A stretch of 64,000 bases of DNA, taken from positions 19,679-83,678 of the forward strand of contig CAADHA010000029.1 in the NCBI GenBank assembly GCA_900696685.1. Direction: 5' to 3'. The notes beneath the pieces were generated by a model. That model saw nothing but the letters and a program-made list of their open reading frames with translations, made no database searches and was not told the origin of the DNA. The translations under genes were made by a program, and so were the position numbers. Within the stretch, counting starts at the first letter, position 1. Each line of letters opens with the position of its first letter. Below are positions 61,121 through 64,000 of this stretch, one piece after another. Source of the DNA: an uncultured Planctomycetota bacterium. GTDB taxonomy: Bacteria; Planctomycetota; Phycisphaerae; Phycisphaerales; UBA5793.

Positions 61121-62152
61121 ATGAACATGCGTGCCAACCTCGTCCTGGCAGCAATGGGCGCGTGCCTGGGCATCGCAGGCCTGACGGGATGTACCGGTCC
61201 AGCCACCGAGTCCCGGTTACTCGGGACACTGCCGTCCCGGCCCGTCTCGACCTACTCGATCGTGGCGCGCGATCCCATGACGGGCCAGATGGGAGTTGCC
61301 GTTCAGTCACACTGGTTCTCCGTGGGGCCGATCGTCCCCTGGGTCGAAGCGGGCGTCGGCGCAGTCGCTACGCAGTCGCTCGTCGATCCGGCATACGGGC
61401 CGCTTGGGCTGGACATGATGCGTGTGGGCAAGAGCGCCCCGGCCGCCCTGGCCGGTCTGCTCGCCGCGGATGAGGGCCGCGCGGTGCGCCAAGTCGCGAT
61501 GATCGACCGGCACGGCCTCGTCGCCGCGCACACGGGCGAGCGCTGCATCCGCGAGGCGGGACACGCGGCTGATGAAGAGGGGCAGTTCTCCGTGCAGGCC
61601 AATCTGATGGAAAAGGACACAGTGTGGGGTGCGATGGCCGAAGCCTACCGGCGCACCCACGGTGATCTGGCCGAGCGACTGCTCGCTGCGCTCGAAGCCG
61701 CGGAGCACGAGGGCGGAGACATCCGCGGCCGACAGTCGGCGGCGATTGTGATCGTCTCGGGCGAGGCGACGGGCAAGCCGTGGATCGACCGACTCTTCGA
61801 CCTGCGCGTTGAGGATCATCCCGAACCTGTAAAGGAGTTGCGGCGGCTGGTGGGCATTCAGCGGGCGTACAACCACATGAACGCGGGCGATCTCGCGATC
61901 GAGCACGGCGACTTCGAATCGGCGAACCGGGAGTACACGCGCGCCGAACTCCTTGCGCCGAGCATCGTCGAGATTCCCTTCTGGCGCGCGGTTACACTGG
62001 TGGGCTCGGGCAAGGTGGATGATGCGCTGCCGATCTTCAAGCGGGTCTTTGCGCTGGAGGAGCGCTGGGCGGAAGTCATTCCGCGACTCGTCGAGGCAGG
62101 GCTGCTGACGGATGATCAGGCTGTCATTGACCGCATCTTGGCGCAGAGGTGA
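61121..62152 (+). CDS. DUF1028 Ntn-hydrolase-like lipoprotein with C-terminal TPR
   Basis: The 343-residue protein begins with a lipoprotein signal ending in LTGC (Cys near 24). The DUF1028 domain covers about residues 40-245: STYSIVARDPMTGQMGVAVQ, VEAGVGAVATQSLVDPAYGP and AGHAADEEGQFSVQANLM. DUF1028 usually starts at its own first residues (TFSIVARD); here a lipid anchor precedes it. The C-terminal 90 residues contain about two TPR-like helices (AYNHMNAGDLAIEHGDFESANREYTRAELL). GGAGGAG precedes the ATG. Confidence 0.82.
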   Translation: MNMRANLVLAAMGACLGIAGLTGCTGPATESRLLGTLPSRPVSTYSIVARDPMTGQMGVAVQSHWFSVGPIVPWVEAGVGAVATQSLVDPAYGPLGLDMMRVGKSAPAALAGLLAADEGRAVRQVAMIDRHGLVAAHTGERCIREAGHAADEEGQFSVQANLMEKDTVWGAMAEAYRRTHGDLAERLLAALEAAEHEGGDIRGRQSAAIVIVSGEATGKPWIDRLFDLRVEDHPEPVKELRRLVGIQRAYNHMNAGDLAIEHGDFESANREYTRAELLAPSIVEIPFWRAVTLVGSGKVDDALPIFKRVFALEERWAEVIPRLVEAGLLTDDQAVIDRILAQR

Positions 62153-62282
62153 GGAGGCGCACGAGCGAAAGTTCTGCTGGTCGGCGCGCGACGATCCGGT
62201 CGGACCGGCCGCAACTGGATAATCGCATGAAGGAGCCGCCGCCGCCGCCACTTGAGCATTGGACCCTTCCTACACTGTGCCG

Positions 62283-64000
62283 ATGAAAAAGATCGATCCG
62301 GACAGAATCAAGGTCATCCTGGCGACCGACTGCGGCTCCACGACGACCAAGGCGATCCTCATCCAGAAGATCGGGGACAGTTACCGCCAGACGCACCGCG
62401 GCGAGGCGCCCACCACCGTCGAGGAGCCTTTCGCCGACGTCACCATGGGTGTGATCAACGCCGTCACCGAGGTCGGCGAACTTGCCGGGCGGCGGTTCGT
62501 GGATGACCACGGGCGGCTGATCCAGCCGGCGACCGACACGGAAGGGTGCGACATCTACATCTCGACGTCCTCGGCGGGCGGCGGTCTGCAGATGATGGTC
62601 GCCGGGGTCATCAAGGAGATGACGGCGGCGAGCGCCAAGCGGGCGGCCCTGGGGGCCGGGGCGATCGTCATGGACACCATCGCCAGCAACGACAAGCGCA
62701 AGCCGCATGACCAGATCCAGCGCATCCGCGAACTGCGGCCGGACATGATCCTCATCTCCGGCGGGGTGGACGGCGGGAACACGACGCAGGTGGTCCAGAT
62801 CGCGGAGTTGATCGCACCGGCCAAGCCGCGGCCGCGATTCGGCGGCAAGTACCGCCTGCCGATCATCTTCGCGGGCAACAAGGATGCGGCCCCGCTCGTC
62901 GTGAAGACCTTTGACTCCGATGTGGAACTCTCGGTCGTTGAGAATCTGCGGCCGGTTCTTGAGTACGAGAATCTCGGCCCGGCGCGCGACCGGATCCACG
63001 ATGTCTTCCTCGAGCACGTGATGGCCCATGCCCCGGGCTACGACAAGCTCATGACCTGGACCGATGCGCCGATCATGCCCACGCCCGGCGCCGTGGGCAA
63101 CATCCTCCAGACCATCGCCAACACGCAGGGCATCAACGCGGTGGGCGTGGACATCGGCGGGGCGACGACGGACGTCTTCAGCGTCTTCGACAAGACCTTC
63201 AATCGCACCGTCAGCGCCAACCTCGGGATGAGTTACTCGATCAGCAACGTCTGCGCCGAGGCGACGATGCCGAAGATTCTGCGCTGGGTCCACTTCGACA
63301 TGGATGAGCGCGAGTTGCGCAACCGGGTGAAGAACAAGATGATCCGCCCGACGACGATCCCGCAGACGCGCGAAGCCCTCATCTTCGAGCAGGCGGTGGC
63401 GCGCGAGGCGCTGCGCCTGGCCTACCAGCAGCACAAGGAGTTCGCCACGACGCTCAAGGGCGTGCAGCAGCAGCGCACCGTCGGCGACACCTTCAGCCAG
63501 CAGACCAGCGGACAGACGATCGTGGACAACATGAAACTCGACCTGCTGGTGGCGTCGGGGGGCGTGCTCAGCCACGCGCCGCGAATGAACCAGACGGCGA
63601 TGCTGCTCATCGACGCTTTTGAGCCGGAGGGATTCACGACGCTGGCGAAGGATTCCATCTTCATGATGCCGCACCTCGGCGTGCTCGCGGAGGTGCATCC
63701 GAAGGCGGCGACCGAGGTGTTCGAGAAAGACTGCCTGATCTACCTCGGGACGTGCATCGCGGCGAAGGGACAAGGCCGGGATGGCAAGCCCTGCTTCTCC
63801 TACCAGATCAAGGGACGCACGCTCAACGAGTCCGGCGAGATGCTCTACGGCGACGTGCGACTCTTCCCTCTCGGGCAGGGAGAGACGGCAATGGTGTCCA
63901 TCGAGCCTCACAAGGGCTTCGACTGCGGCGCCGGGCCGGGAAAGCGCATCGAGCGGCAGGTGAAGGGCGGCACCGTCGGCCTGATCCTCGACGCCCGCGG
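62283..64000 (+). CDS. GlmL/MutL-family protein (glutamate mutase reactivation type), 3' end beyond the window
   Basis: The open frame runs from ATG 62283 to the window edge, 572 codons, without a stop. The N-terminus ILATDCGSTTTKAILIQ is the actin-like phosphate-1 motif of the GlmL/MutL family, and GVDIGGATTDVFSVF is the phosphate-2 motif. Further blocks are STSSAGGGLQMMVAG, PDMILISGGVDGGNTTQ, PTPGAVGNILQTIA and LLVASGGVLSHAPRM. GlmL proteins are thought to reactivate or assist adenosylcobalamin-dependent mutases. No mutase subunit is in view; it may lie downstream. Confidence 0.88.
   Translation, partial: MKKIDPDRIKVILATDCGSTTTKAILIQKIGDSYRQTHRGEAPTTVEEPFADVTMGVINAVTEVGELAGRRFVDDHGRLIQPATDTEGCDIYISTSSAGGGLQMMVAGVIKEMTAASAKRAALGAGAIVMDTIASNDKRKPHDQIQRIRELRPDMILISGGVDGGNTTQVVQIAELIAPAKPRPRFGGKYRLPIIFAGNKDAAPLVVKTFDSDVELSVVENLRPVLEYENLGPARDRIHDVFLEHVMAHAPGYDKLMTWTDAPIMPTPGAVGNILQTIANTQGINAVGVDIGGATTDVFSVFDKTFNRTVSANLGMSYSISNVCAEATMPKILRWVHFDMDERELRNRVKNKMIRPTTIPQTREALIFEQAVAREALRLAYQQHKEFATTLKGVQQQRTVGDTFSQQTSGQTIVDNMKLDLLVASGGVLSHAPRMNQTAMLLIDAFEPEGFTTLAKDSIFMMPHLGVLAEVHPKAATEVFEKDCLIYLGTCIAAKGQGRDGKPCFSYQIKGRTLNESGEMLYGDVRLFPLGQGETAMVSIEPHKGFDCGAGPGKRIERQVKGGTVGLILDAR

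Noticed and set aside
62124..63911. 595-codon minus-strand open frame near the right edge
   Set aside because: It lies opposite the GlmL/MutL-like frame, which has recognisable actin-like motifs; the minus-strand translation is Arg/His-rich shadow sequence.

Overview
This window is GC-rich bacterial chromosome, most likely from a member of the Planctomycetota close to the Phycisphaerae. The markers are an LEPR-XLL N-terminal motif (6648..9716), PEP-CTERM-like tails of the PAPG/PVPG type (32322..33389, 58082..58723), prepilins with an H-X9-DG C-terminal motif, many secreted proteins with private domains, and isolated nuo genes. I saw no rRNA, tRNA, CRISPR array, phage region or intact insertion sequence.

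Layout. 1-6.4 kb: a cysteine-rich secreted gene broken by an in-frame stop, a zinc-ribbon membrane protein, an ABC ATPase, ruvC, ruvX, a membrane protein and a LolA-like protein, then a stand-alone TSCPD domain and a polytopic membrane protein on the other strand. 6.6-11.4 kb: an LEPR-XLL protein with a dead metalloprotease-like site, and an M28 lipopeptidase. 11.5-29.0 kb: a long minus-strand block for a hybrid type II secretion / type IV pilus machine (GspG-like pseudopilins, GspH-like, PilM, PilN, PilO, GspC/PilP-like, GspD secretin, TPR lipoprotein, GspE, GspF). A histidine kinase, receiver, HD-GYP and STAS operon sits inside it.

29.5-35.2 kb: a HEAT-repeat protein with a receiver-like domain, then a cobalamin riboswitch leading a three-gene plus-strand operon: a secreted propeller-like PEP-CTERM protein, a secreted surface protein and an H-X9-DG prepilin. 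35.2-42.4 kb: hpd, a HEAT-like secreted protein, a lone nuoH, a secreted propeller-like protein and murJ. 42.5-45.5 kb: two divergent secreted proteins with nearly identical C-terminal domains and identical terminators. 45.6-54.4 kb: a CorC-like protein and ybeY, an ECF sigma / membrane protein / secreted protein operon, a DCC protein, a MoaD/ThiS protein, a HugZ-like protein, a 2-hydroxyacid dehydrogenase and a membrane-anchored HAD phosphatase. 54.4-64 kb: a prepilin with an 8-bp x 12 tandem repeat in its leader, a lone nuoD, a small palindromic element, a PEP-CTERM protein, a fourth copy of the shared C-terminal domain, rpoZ, coaC, a DUF1028 lipoprotein, and a GlmL/MutL-family gene running off the end.

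Three themes join the region. The first is export: a secretion machine with a signalling module, and many candidate secreted clients, four of which share a cysteine-containing C-terminal domain I do not recognise. The second is vitamin B12: the riboswitch operon, the TSCPD domain otherwise found at the end of B12-dependent ribonucleotide reductase, and the GlmL-type protein. The third is sequence plasticity: an inverted duplication, a probable phase-variable repeat, an in-frame stop and a lost start codon.
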